From contig JAPLYF010000049.1 in NCBI GenBank assembly GCA_026395675.1, forward strand, positions 1-36,277: a stretch of DNA of 36,277 nucleotides. Reading direction: 5' to 3'. This stretch comes from Candidatus Parcubacteria bacterium. Its GTDB lineage: Bacteria > Patescibacteriota > Patescibacteriia > CAIXNZ01. Each line of letters starts with the position of its first letter. Positions within the stretch are counted from its first letter, which is position 1. Both the position numbers and the translations under genes were made by a program. Shown here piece after piece: positions 1 through 7,069 of the stretch. A model generated the notes under the pieces. It made no database searches. It saw only the letters and a program-made list of their open reading frames with translations, and was not told the origin of the DNA.

Positions 1-2175
1 ATTGAAAATAAAATTCTGCAAAGTATAGTCCGCGAATATGAGCGGCTGGAAAGAAAGAATAGTTATTTGGCTGACGGATTAAGGAAAATTTTTACTGATT
101 TTAATAAAAATTACGACAGCAAGCTTTTTGAGCCAGATATAATTGATTCTGAAAAATTTGAGATAGTTGAATATGCGGTGGCAGAAGTCATAGATAATTT
201 ATATAAAACTAAAGCAGGTATCCGTTATAATTTTGACCAAATACCGGCTGATATCCTGGGCAGTATTTATGAGCAATATTTAGGCAATATCCAGAGGGAA
301 GGCGAAGCCAAGGACTCTAAAAGTAAAAGAAAGTCCCAGGGCATTTATTATACGCCTCGTTACATAGTTGATTATATAGTTAAGAATACTGTTGGCGAAT
401 ATATTAAAGATAAAAGTTTGCATGATGTACAAAAGATTAAAATTTTAGACCCTGCTTGCGGTTCCGGCTCGTTTTTAATTCGTGCTTTTGAAGAATTAGA
501 TAATTATTTGGAAAAAGAAAAAAATCAGACGCAAAAAGACGATTTTAAGGATTATTTGCGTAAAATCCAAATTTTAAGCGAAAATATTTATGGAGTTGAT
601 CTGGACGACGAGGCGGTTGAATTGACTCGCCTGAATCTGCTTTTGAAAACAGCAACCAGAAAACACCCGCTCCCTGATTTGGCCGGCAATATTAAAAATG
701 GCAATTCTTTGATTTCCGGCACTGAAGCGGAAATGAAAAAAATTTATGGTAAAAATTGGGAAGATTTGAAACCATTTGATTGGAATGAACAATTTAAAGA
801 TGTTTTTAAACAAGGTGGTTTTGATGTGGTTATTGGTAATCCTCCATATCTGAAAGAGTTAGATAATAAAAGAATTTTTGAACCCATTAAAAAATCAGAA
901 TATAAAAAATATTATCAAGGCAAAATGGATTTTTGGTATTTCTTTTTGCATAGGGCAATAGATGTAGTTAAAGAGAACGGCATTATTGGTTTTATTACGA
1001 ACAGTTACTTTTTAAAAGGCGCTGGGGCTTCAAAATTAAATGATAGGATTAAAAATGAATTGGTTATGATAAAAGCCATTGATTTAGACGACATCAAAGT
1101 TTTTGGCGATGTGAGCGGAAAACATATTATCCATATTTATCAAAAAAGAAAAGCCGAAAAAAATGATAAAACTTTATACGTTAAAGTTAATAAGGAAAAT
1201 TTTGTGGGCTTTATTGATGAGTCATTAGGTAAAAAAATACCCTATAAAGACATAATAAGTGATAGTAAAGTTAGTTTTGAATATGGTGATAAAATTAACT
1301 TTAATGACTGCATCCAACTCGGAGATATATATGATGTATCCCAAGGAGTAGTTGAAGCTAACGCCCAAATTAGTAGGAAATCTCTATTAGAATTAAAAGA
1401 CACAAAATTTAAAGCAGGAGAGGGTGTTTTTGTTTTATCCAAAAAAGAATTAAGCGGGCTTAATTTGAATTCAGATGAAAAAAACGTAATAAAAAAATAT
1501 CTAAACACAAGTGATGTCGGAAAATATTCAATTAATTTTCATAATCAATACCTTGTTTATTCTGACAAGGAAATTAAGTATAAAATAAAAAAAGGCGAGT
1601 TGCTACATTTAAAAGAACATCTTGATAAGGTAAAAAAATTTATTACTTCCTCAAATAAGCCCTACGGATTACACAGGCCGAGAGAACAAAAATATTTTGA
1701 AGAGCCTAAATTAATATGCAAAGGGATGTTTTTACATCCAGAATTTACCCTTGATCAAGATAAGTATTACATGGGTTTTTCATTTTCTGTAATAATTCAA
1801 AAAGATAAAAATTATTCCTTAAGATATTTACTTGGGATTTTAAATTCAAGATTGGGAGAATATTGGTTTAATATTAACGGCAAAAAGAGAGGTATTGGAG
1901 TTGATATTGGTGTGTTAGTATTTAGGAAATTCCCTGTTTTAACAGCAACAAAAGAGCAACAGCAAATGATTGAAAAATTAGTAGATAAAATGATTAAACT
2001 AAATCAAGAACTACAAAAAATTGACCCGATTATGGATAAGGAGAAGTATGAGAAAAAGAAAAAGGAGATTGAGGAGACGGATGGGGAGATTGATAAGTTA
2101 GTGTATAAATTATATAATCTCACGTCAGAAGAGATTAAGATTGTTGACCCAGCCGTTCGCGAACAGCTGGGTTGA
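1..2175 (+). CDS. Type IIG restriction-modification methylase, 3' part
   Basis: DNA N6-adenine methyltransferase of the Eco57I/type IIG kind, which in this family fuses modification, specificity and often cleavage in one chain. The frame is open to base 1, so the true start and any N-terminal nuclease lie upstream; a TTG at 67 is only an internal codon. Visible motifs are GIYYTPRYIVDYI before the methylase core, SAM-binding motif I DPACGSGSF, and catalytic motif IV NPPY in DVVIGNPPYLKEL. The last ~250 residues look like a TaqI-type target-recognition domain followed by a coiled, charged tail. The final codons (VREQLG) and the stop lie in a palindrome at 2147-2172. Modification is well supported; restriction activity cannot be judged without the N-terminus. 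Confidence 0.85.
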   Translation: MENKILQSIVREYERLERKNSYLADGLRKIFTDFNKNYDSKLFEPDIIDSEKFEIVEYAVAEVIDNLYKTKAGIRYNFDQIPADILGSIYEQYLGNIQREGEAKDSKSKRKSQGIYYTPRYIVDYIVKNTVGEYIKDKSLHDVQKIKILDPACGSGSFLIRAFEELDNYLEKEKNQTQKDDFKDYLRKIQILSENIYGVDLDDEAVELTRLNLLLKTATRKHPLPDLAGNIKNGNSLISGTEAEMKKIYGKNWEDLKPFDWNEQFKDVFKQGGFDVVIGNPPYLKELDNKRIFEPIKKSEYKKYYQGKMDFWYFFLHRAIDVVKENGIIGFITNSYFLKGAGASKLNDRIKNELVMIKAIDLDDIKVFGDVSGKHIIHIYQKRKAEKNDKTLYVKVNKENFVGFIDESLGKKIPYKDIISDSKVSFEYGDKINFNDCIQLGDIYDVSQGVVEANAQISRKSLLELKDTKFKAGEGVFVLSKKELSGLNLNSDEKNVIKKYLNTSDVGKYSINFHNQYLVYSDKEIKYKIKKGELLHLKEHLDKVKKFITSSNKPYGLHRPREQKYFEEPKLICKGMFLHPEFTLDQDKYYMGFSFSVIIQKDKNYSLRYLLGILNSRLGEYWFNINGKKRGIGVDIGVLVFRKFPVLTATKEQQQMIEKLVDKMIKLNQELQKIDPIMDKEKYEKKKKEIEETDGEIDKLVYKLYNLTSEEIKIVDPAVREQLG

Positions 2176-2213
2176 GGGTCATCCTTCGTCCCGCGGTGCG
2201 GGACTACGGATGG
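2147..2213. repeat. Palindrome at methylase end plus nested palindrome
   Basis: ACCCAGC (2147-2153) pairs with GCTGGGT (2166-2172) around a TTCGCGAA centre and encodes the end of the methylase just before its TGA. A second element follows: TCATCC...GGATGg (2179-2213), whose loop contains a further hairpin TCCCGC/GCGGGA. The second has the CTTCG...CTACGG signature of the abundant palindrome family in this window. Confidence 0.75.
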
Positions 2214-2253
2214 CAGGGAAATAAAAACTGTTGATAAAAAGTTTGACATGTTT

Positions 2254-2283
2254 TTGGCATTATTGGGCGCATTATGTTATAAT
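2254..2283 (+). promoter_or_regulatory. Promoter of Panacea gene (leaderless)
   Basis: TTGGCA (2254-2259), 18 bp, TATAAT (2278-2283). Six bases separate the -10 from the ATG at 2290, so transcription would start at or next to the start codon and no ribosome binding site can exist. This spacing also argues for 2290 over the upstream ATG at 2248, which lies upstream of the -10 box. Confidence 0.65.
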
Positions 2284-2289
2284 AAAAAC

Positions 2290-2769
2290 ATGAATGAAGA
2301 CAAAAAAACAAAACAAATAATATCCTATATTGTGCAAAACCATGAGAATAGTTCAGTCACGACAATAATGAAGTTGTTATATTTGGTTGATTTGATTAGC
2401 GTTAAAAAAACAGGTAAAAAAATAACTGATTTTGAGTATTTAAGGTATAATTATGGTCCATTTGATAAGCAGATATATAAATATCTGGAAGCTTTGTTAG
2501 AAGAAAAAGTTATTATAAGCAAATTAGTTTATTCCTCTGAGGGGAATGAAAATATAATATATTCTCTAAATGAAGAATCGGATGATATCAATTTCAATGA
2601 AATCCAGAAAGACGAATTAGTTTTAATTGATAATTTGTTAAATGATGTTAGGGGCTATGGCGCTAAAGCTTTAACCGAAATTGCCTATAAAACAAAACCA
2701 ATGCAGGCATTGGGAGCTACCTTAGGCGGCAATGAATCAATAGGCGCAAAATTAGATTTGTCATTATAA
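2290..2769 (+). CDS. Panacea/SocA-like (DUF4065) protein, putative antitoxin
   Basis: 159 residues. The pattern TTIMKLLYLVDLISVKKTGKKI, then DFEYLRYNYGPFDKQIYKYLEAL, matches the Panacea (DUF4065, SocA-like) fold: KLLYL...D, then a YGP motif. In established systems Panacea proteins act as antitoxins, neutralising diverse toxins by direct binding, and are encoded beside them. The ATG at 2290 is chosen because a good -10 box ends six bases before it. The gene downstream starts 4 bp after the stop, giving a two-gene operon. It lies between a restriction-modification gene and an AbiEi-like gene, which fits a defence or stability role. Family is fairly sure; antitoxin function is inferred from context. 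Confidence 0.75.
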   Translation: MNEDKKTKQIISYIVQNHENSSVTTIMKLLYLVDLISVKKTGKKITDFEYLRYNYGPFDKQIYKYLEALLEEKVIISKLVYSSEGNENIIYSLNEESDDINFNEIQKDELVLIDNLLNDVRGYGAKALTEIAYKTKPMQALGATLGGNESIGAKLDLSL

Positions 2770-2773
2770 ATTT

Positions 2774-3289
2774 ATGGCTTTAAAAAATATATGGCATGGG
2801 CTTATTTTGCTGAAAGTAAAAGCCAGAAATTTATACCTAGACAGAAAATCAATTGAACAAAATACGGGAGTGCAAAAAATAAAATATAAATTAGCGGCTA
2901 ACGTTCTAAAGGATTTGCAAATATATCCTTTTTTTATTTTAAGATCGGAATTGACATGCAGCAGATATTTTGCTTTTCAAATCGATAGGGGAGATTGGCT
3001 TCAATCAAGAGGCGATTATTTAAATAAACCTTGTTCATACATTGATATCAGATGTCCTGAAATAATAGGGCAAAATGAATTATATTTAAAAATTAGGGAT
3101 AAAAGAAATTTTTTTTCAGTGGCGCGTTTAAAAGATTCTAAATATAATGAAATGGTTAATTTCGCCGAAAGAATTAAAATGACAAGCGATGTAAGGGATG
3201 AGACAAAAGGTTTGATTCTTAAAGAATTAACAGGCGATACCCAGGGGATAAATATTGATAATTTTTTGGAAAAATATAAATTAGAATAA
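2774..3289 (+). CDS. Unknown protein, possible toxin partner of Panacea
   Basis: 171 residues; I do not recognise the family. It is basic in the first third (GLILLKVKARNLYLDRKSIE), then has a mixed middle with FFILRSELTCSRYFAFQIDRG and a hydrophilic C-terminus (TSDVRDETKGLILKEL). No signal peptide or membrane span. The ATG lies 4 bp after the Panacea stop with no Shine-Dalgarno, so translation is probably coupled. Position fits a toxin-antitoxin pair, the only functional hint. It could equally be an accessory protein; no catalytic motif is clear. No U-rich terminator follows: a GCCCC/GGGG hairpin near 3330-3345 lacks a T run. Confidence 0.5.
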   Translation: MALKNIWHGLILLKVKARNLYLDRKSIEQNTGVQKIKYKLAANVLKDLQIYPFFILRSELTCSRYFAFQIDRGDWLQSRGDYLNKPCSYIDIRCPEIIGQNELYLKIRDKRNFFSVARLKDSKYNEMVNFAERIKMTSDVRDETKGLILKELTGDTQGINIDNFLEKYKLE

Positions 3290-3365
3290 ATTAAAAAACT
3301 CGCAAGAAAAATAAAACAAAAATTGCTTTGCCCCTTTGGGGAGGCAGTGGATTTTACTCTTTTTC

Positions 3366-3394
3366 TTGACTTTTATTAGCCGTTTTGGTAAATT
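3366..3394 (+). promoter_or_regulatory. Promoter of AbiEi gene (leaderless)
   Basis: TTGACT (3366-3371), 17 bp, TAAATT (3389-3394). The ATG at 3401 follows after six bases, the same geometry as at 2254-2290, predicting a leaderless mRNA. Confidence 0.65.
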
Positions 3395-3400
3395 GACAAT

Positions 3401-4006
3401 ATGGTCAAATTAGTGAATCAGACAATTTTTTCCTCTAAAATAAAGGGAAAAAAGCTATTTATTTTTACCGCGGCTGACATCCGCACGCTTTTTGGTATTT
3501 CTAAAGTAGCTGCAGCAGCCTTACTCCACAGATATAAGAAAAGAGGGTTTATTTTACAGGTAAAACGGGGACTTTATGTTTTTCCGGATCTTTTGCCGCC
3601 GGATGTTTATGTTGCCAACAAGCTTTACAGCCCGTCTTATATCTCGCTTGAATTTGCGTTAGCCTATCATCGGGTCATTCCAGAGACAGTTTACGAAATA
3701 ACTTCGGTTACAACAAAAGCCACTCGCCGATTTGATGTTAAAGCATTAAAGAAAATTTTTTCTTACCGCAAAATAAAAAAAACCGCTTATACCGGCTATG
3801 GCGTCCAAAAACAGAATGATATTAGTTTTTATATCGCTGATGCTGAAAAGGCATTTGTAGATGCCAATTATTTGCGGATGCGGAATAAGCAGAAGCCGAT
3901 TTCCCGCTTTGACAATGATAAAATTAACAAAGATAAAGCGCTCAAGTATGCTTATTTATTTGGCAATAAAAAACTTATTAGTATTATTAAAACAACACTT
4001 AAATAA
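3401..4006 (+). CDS. AbiEi-family antitoxin / transcriptional regulator
   Basis: 201 residues. The N-terminal ~65 residues look like a winged helix (FTAADIRTLFGISKVAAAALLHRYKKRGFILQVKRGLYVF), typical of the AbiEi antitoxin domain, followed by the characteristic SPSYISLEFALAYHRVIPE and EKAFVDANYLR segments. Known AbiEi proteins repress their own operon and counteract the nucleotidyltransferase toxin AbiEii. No AbiEii follows: argS starts 49 bp downstream. It is therefore an orphan regulator or antitoxin, or belongs to a toxin elsewhere. No Shine-Dalgarno precedes the ATG and a promoter ends six bases upstream. Confidence 0.75.
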   Translation: MVKLVNQTIFSSKIKGKKLFIFTAADIRTLFGISKVAAAALLHRYKKRGFILQVKRGLYVFPDLLPPDVYVANKLYSPSYISLEFALAYHRVIPETVYEITSVTTKATRRFDVKALKKIFSYRKIKKTAYTGYGVQKQNDISFYIADAEKAFVDANYLRMRNKQKPISRFDNDKINKDKALKYAYLFGNKKLISIIKTTLK

Positions 4007-4054
4007 ATATTTGAATTTTGTAAAATTTGTAGAAGATTCGTAATTTTGTAGGGT

Positions 4055-5803
4055 ATGACTATCAACGATAAAATCAAACAGGAAATCGTTGGCCTTTTAA
4101 AAAAACAAAAGGTTAAGATTAAAATTGAGGAATTAGAAACACCGCCGTCAGCGGAAATGGGAGATTGGGCTTTGCCTTGTTTTAATTTGGCAAAAGAATT
4201 TAAACGTGCGCCGCAGGATATTGCTAAAGATTTTGCGCAAAATTTAAAACCCAGCGGTTTGATTATAAATTTCAAAAGCATTGGGCCTTATTTAAATTTT
4301 ATGATTGATGCCAGCAAGGTGGCAGAATTGGTTTTGAAAGAAATAAATAAAAGTAAAGGTAAATATGGGCAAAGCAAAATCGGTAAAAAAGAAAAGGTAA
4401 TGATTGAATATTCCCAGCCCAATACGCATAAGGAATTTCATGTCGGTCATTTGCGCAATGTTTGCATTGGCGCGTCTTTGGTTAATCTATACAAAAACTG
4501 CGGTTATAAAGTAATCAGCGCTAATTACCCGGCTGACAGTGGGGCGCATGTAGCCAAGACATTATGGTATTTGCAAAATTATACTAATCAAACAGATATT
4601 CCGTCTTTGCCAGAAGACCGCGGTGAATTTTTGGGCCAGACCTATGCGCGGGCAGTGGCAGAACTAACTGATCACCCAGAATTAAAGCCGCAAGTTCAGG
4701 ACATAATGTTAAAACTAGAAGCCGGGGATAAGGCCTTAATTAAATTATGGCAAGAAACCAGGCAATGGAGCTTGGACCAATTTAAAAAAATATATAAGGA
4801 ACTCGGGGTTGATTTTGATGTCTGGTTTTATGAAAGCGTGGAAGAAAAAGAAGGCAAAAAAATGTTACCTAAACTTTTAAAACATAATTTTATTAAAAAA
4901 AGCGAGGGCGCGATTATCGCTGATTTGGCCAAATATAATTTGGGCATTTTGGTTTTAATTCGTCAGGATGGAACAGCTTTATATGGCATTAAAGATATTG
5001 CTTTGGGAGTAAAAAAGTTTAAAAAATATAAAGTAAAAAAATCTATTTACGTGGTTGATACGCGGCAATCTCAATATTTAAAACAGATATTTAAAATTTT
5101 GGAATTAATGGGCTTTAAAAAAGCCATGATTCATGTGGCTTATGAATTTGTGGAATTAAAATCGGGCATAATATCTTCGCGCACTGGTAATATCGTGACT
5201 TATGAAGAAGTGAGGGATGTGGCTTTAAATAAAGTTTTGGCAGAAACTAAAGAGCGCCATTCTGATTGGAGCGAAAAGAAAATTATTGAAGTAAGTTTGA
5301 AAATTGTTCTGGCGGCATTGAAATTCGGCATGTTAAAAAGCGGCAATGATAAAGTCATAACTTTTGACATTAATGAGTCCCTTGATTTGAATGGCTTTAC
5401 CGGGCCTTATCTGCAATATACTTTGGCGCGTTTGAATTCTATTTTTAGGAAGATCAAAGGAATATCCGCCAGAGGCGCCGTGCCCGCCGGCAGGCAGGGA
5501 TCCGCCTTTGGCGGAAAAATTGATTATAAAAATTTGGCTGCGCTTATTGAAATTAAATTGATTAAAGATCTATTGGCATATCCTGATAAAATTTCAGAAA
5601 GTTTAAAATTAAATGACCCTTCGATTATTGCCCAATATTTATTTAAATTAGCCCAGGACTTTAATGCTTTTTATCATGAACTGCCGGTATTAAAATCAGA
5701 GCTTGATGTGCAGGCAGCACGGTTAGAATTGCTTTGGGCAATCGGACTGGTTTTAGAAAATGGTATGGGATTACTTGGTTTATCAATTTTGGAAGAGATG
5801 TAA
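4055..5803 (+). CDS. argS: Arginyl-tRNA synthetase
   Basis: Charges tRNA-Arg with arginine in the cytoplasm (class Ia synthetase). 582 residues, normal for the family. Order: N-terminal Arg-specific domain (about 1-85); catalytic core opening with YSQPNTHKEFHVGHLRN, where HVGH (129-132) is the HIGH motif; the second signature SSRTGN near residue 373; then the DALR anticodon-binding domain from about YLQYTLARLNSIFRK. A palindromic element (5465-5515) adds exactly 17 codons (about residues 471-487, reading SARGAVPAGRQGSAFGG) just after that first DALR helix; it is in frame, so the enzyme is probably functional. No Shine-Dalgarno before the ATG. A terminator follows at 5859-5890. Confidence 0.95.
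   Translation: MTINDKIKQEIVGLLKKQKVKIKIEELETPPSAEMGDWALPCFNLAKEFKRAPQDIAKDFAQNLKPSGLIINFKSIGPYLNFMIDASKVAELVLKEINKSKGKYGQSKIGKKEKVMIEYSQPNTHKEFHVGHLRNVCIGASLVNLYKNCGYKVISANYPADSGAHVAKTLWYLQNYTNQTDIPSLPEDRGEFLGQTYARAVAELTDHPELKPQVQDIMLKLEAGDKALIKLWQETRQWSLDQFKKIYKELGVDFDVWFYESVEEKEGKKMLPKLLKHNFIKKSEGAIIADLAKYNLGILVLIRQDGTALYGIKDIALGVKKFKKYKVKKSIYVVDTRQSQYLKQIFKILELMGFKKAMIHVAYEFVELKSGIISSRTGNIVTYEEVRDVALNKVLAETKERHSDWSEKKIIEVSLKIVLAALKFGMLKSGNDKVITFDINESLDLNGFTGPYLQYTLARLNSIFRKIKGISARGAVPAGRQGSAFGGKIDYKNLAALIEIKLIKDLLAYPDKISESLKLNDPSIIAQYLFKLAQDFNAFYHELPVLKSELDVQAARLELLWAIGLVLENGMGLLGLSILEEM
5465..5515 (-). repeat. In-frame palindromic element inside argS (family B, 51 bp)
   Basis: Read on the minus strand it starts TCCGCCAAAGGCGGAT and ends GCCTCTGGCGGA, the two-hairpin 30-bp element also found at 28220, plus a 21-bp insert with its own palindrome (GCCTGCCGGCGGGC). 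51 bp equals 17 codons, so the argS frame is kept. Confidence 0.8.
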
Positions 5804-5826
5804 TTTTTCCATAAATTTAAAGATAA

Positions 5827-5852
5827 AACACGTCGCTCGCGAGCGACGTGTT
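5827..5852. repeat. Perfect palindrome after argS
   Basis: Arms AACACGTCGCTCG / CGAGCGACGTGTT form a 26-bp perfect palindrome centred on CTCGCGAG, followed by AAAAAAGA rather than a T tract. It resembles the TTCGCGAA-centred palindromes at 2147 and 17275. Confidence 0.7.
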
Positions 5853-5858
5853 AAAAAA

Positions 5859-5890
5859 GACCCCCATGATGGATTTTTCATGGGGGTTTT
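5859..5890 (+). terminator. Rho-independent terminator of argS
   Basis: CCCCCATG (5861-5868) pairs with CATGGGGG (5879-5886), followed by TTTT. It ends the argS transcript. Confidence 0.85.
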
Positions 5891-5899
5891 GTATTTCAT

Positions 5900-6342
5900 A
5901 AACTAGTCATAGCTTTTCCCTCGGGTGCGGGGATGCTCCATCTGGTGTTTAATCAGGATCAACAGTGAGGAGGGCACCTCCTCTGATTAAGTGTCCAGAT
6001 TTTGCCGTTTTTACCGGCTTAACATTCGTGCCAGGCAGGCAGTGGAGACAAGTTCCTAAGCAATAACGTTAATAATACTTTTTTTAGTAATTTGGTTTCC
6101 CAATTCGGGAAACATTAAGTTTTTAACGTCAGCTGCTTGAGAGACTCGTTTGGGCTATGCGGCAGTTAAGAATGATGGTTTTGAAGAATGAAAAACCACT
6201 CCCCGAAATTTCCTTACCTAGTTTATGTTCACAATAATGCAAAATGGCAGTGCAATTTAAGTTTAAGGAAAAATTTTTAAATTGGCAATAGGTGTTCTGG
6301 TTTTTCCACAGAAAATGATTTAAGGTGTTTAAAATTTTTAAC
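5900..6342 (+). other. Structured intergenic region, candidate non-coding RNA
   Basis: No credible ORF. Several helices can be drawn: 5940-5956 with 5983-6000 (17 pairs, three wobbles and a one-base bulge) enclosing GAGGAG(G)/(C)CTCCTC (5967-5983); GTTTCCC (6095-6101) with GGGAAAC (6107-6113); ACGTTAA near 6066 with TTAACGT near 6121; TTTCCTTA (6209-6216) with TAAGGAAA (6264-6271). A strong terminator closes the region at 6343-6428. I tested it by eye against tmRNA, RNase P, 6S and SRP RNA signatures and found none. An unassigned structured RNA is the best description; the strand is inferred from the terminator. Confidence 0.4.
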
Positions 6343-6428
6343 AAAAAGCCGCTCTTTTTGTCATTCCGAACGCAGTGAGGAATCCAGGATTATTCGCCTG
6401 GCCCTGAATGACAGAGGCGGCTTTTTCT
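6343..6428 (+). terminator. Terminator with repeat inserted in its loop
   Basis: AAAAAGCCGC (6343-6352) pairs with GCGGCTTTTT (6417-6426). The 64-base loop holds another palindrome, GTCATTC...GAATGAC (6360-6366 / 6406-6412), with the motif CGAACGCAGTGAGG and a hairpin CCAGG...CCTGG. It looks like a normal terminator whose loop took up a repeat without losing the stem. Confidence 0.7.
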
Positions 6429-6484
6429 TTTCCTGTGCATAAATCATCTAATTCTTATTAACACATTTTACTTAGAAAAATCTC

Positions 6485-6512
6485 TTGTCAGCAAAAACAG
6501 GCATGTTATTTT
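6485..6512 (+). promoter_or_regulatory. Possible promoter of M23 gene leader
   Basis: TTGTCA (6485-6490), 16 bp, TATTTT (6507-6512) preceded by TGT. Weak match; if used, the leader of the gene at 7070 would be about 550 bases. Confidence 0.3.
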
Positions 6513-6547
6513 TAAGGCAGAAGCTTGAGCCAAAATTAGCTTGGGCA

Positions 6548-6820
6548 CCCTCCTTCGTCCCGTTCGGCGGGACTACGGAGGGCTAAGTAAAAAAAATATG
6601 AAAGCCCTCCTTCGCACAAGGCTACGGAGGGCAAAGGGGGAAAATTATGAAAAACAAAAAACAAAACAGTCATCCTTCGCTAAAGCTACGGATGACAAGA
6701 AAGGAGGAAAATTTAGTAGCACACCTAAATAATTTTTGGGTGTTTTTTTGTTCGGCTAAAGCCGAAACATGTACCTTGAAAACATACTAACAGATCCGCC
6801 TTCGTTAAAACTTCGGCGGA
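6548..6820. repeat. Cluster of five palindromic elements
   Basis: Five palindromes in 270 bp: 6548-6582 (CCCTCC/GGAGGG, with an inner TCCCG/CGGGA hairpin), 6604-6632 (GCCCTCC/GGAGGGC), 6669-6696 (GTCATCC/GGATGAC), 6751-6766 (perfect TTCGGCTAAAGCCGAA) and 6795-6820 (TCCGCC/GGCGGA). All but the fourth have the apical CTTCG...CT[A/T]CGG signature, yet each arm pair differs and stays complementary. Apparent ORFs here are only translations of the repeats. Confidence 0.75.
6720..6749 (+). terminator. Terminator-like hairpin in the M23 leader
   Basis: CACCTAAA pairs with TTTGGGTG, followed by seven T. It lies 320 bp upstream of the M23 gene, so it either ends an upstream transcript or acts as an attenuator. 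Confidence 0.55.
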
Positions 6821-6903
6821 TTTAGAAAGGAGAGTTATTGAGGAAAATATTTAAAGCGGCAAAGGCGCGTAACTAGTTAACCCAGAATCTAAAATTTTTT
6901 GCA

Positions 6904-7069
6904 GGAGGTAATTTATAGCAAAAGCAAAAGAGGTATGCGGTGTAGTTTAAACTCTGCTTGGCGCGACCTTTGGCACGCCAAAAAGAGATAGCTCTGCCTT
7001 AGTCTGGCCAAGTGCTGGACAAGGCAGAGCAAACCTTTTAACTTCTAACAAGACCGACGAGGAGCAAAA
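6904..7069 (+). promoter_or_regulatory. Structured 5' leader of the M23 gene
   Basis: Contains an AGGAGGT (6904-6910) with no ATG after it, a hairpin TTGGCG (6958-6963)/CGCCAA (6976-6981), and a stronger one GCTCTGCCTT (6991-7000)/AAGGCAGAGC (7021-7030) about 40 bp before the start codon. The real ribosome site GAGGAG is just before the ATG at 7070. No known riboswitch consensus was recognised. Confidence 0.4.

Noticed and set aside
5900..6342. tmRNA, RNase P RNA, 6S RNA or SRP RNA
   Set aside because: No tag-frame with the 3' TTCGA arm, no GAGGAAAGTCC/ACAGAA pair, no SRP GGAAGG loop, no full-length 6S-type hairpin.
6541..6732. 63-codon ORF and a further ATG ORF at 6646
   Set aside because: They are translations of three palindromic elements and run into a terminator; no conserved protein features.
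6906..6992. Micro-ORF after the orphan AGGAGGT at 6904
   Set aside because: Needs an ATT start at only 2 bp spacing; no support.
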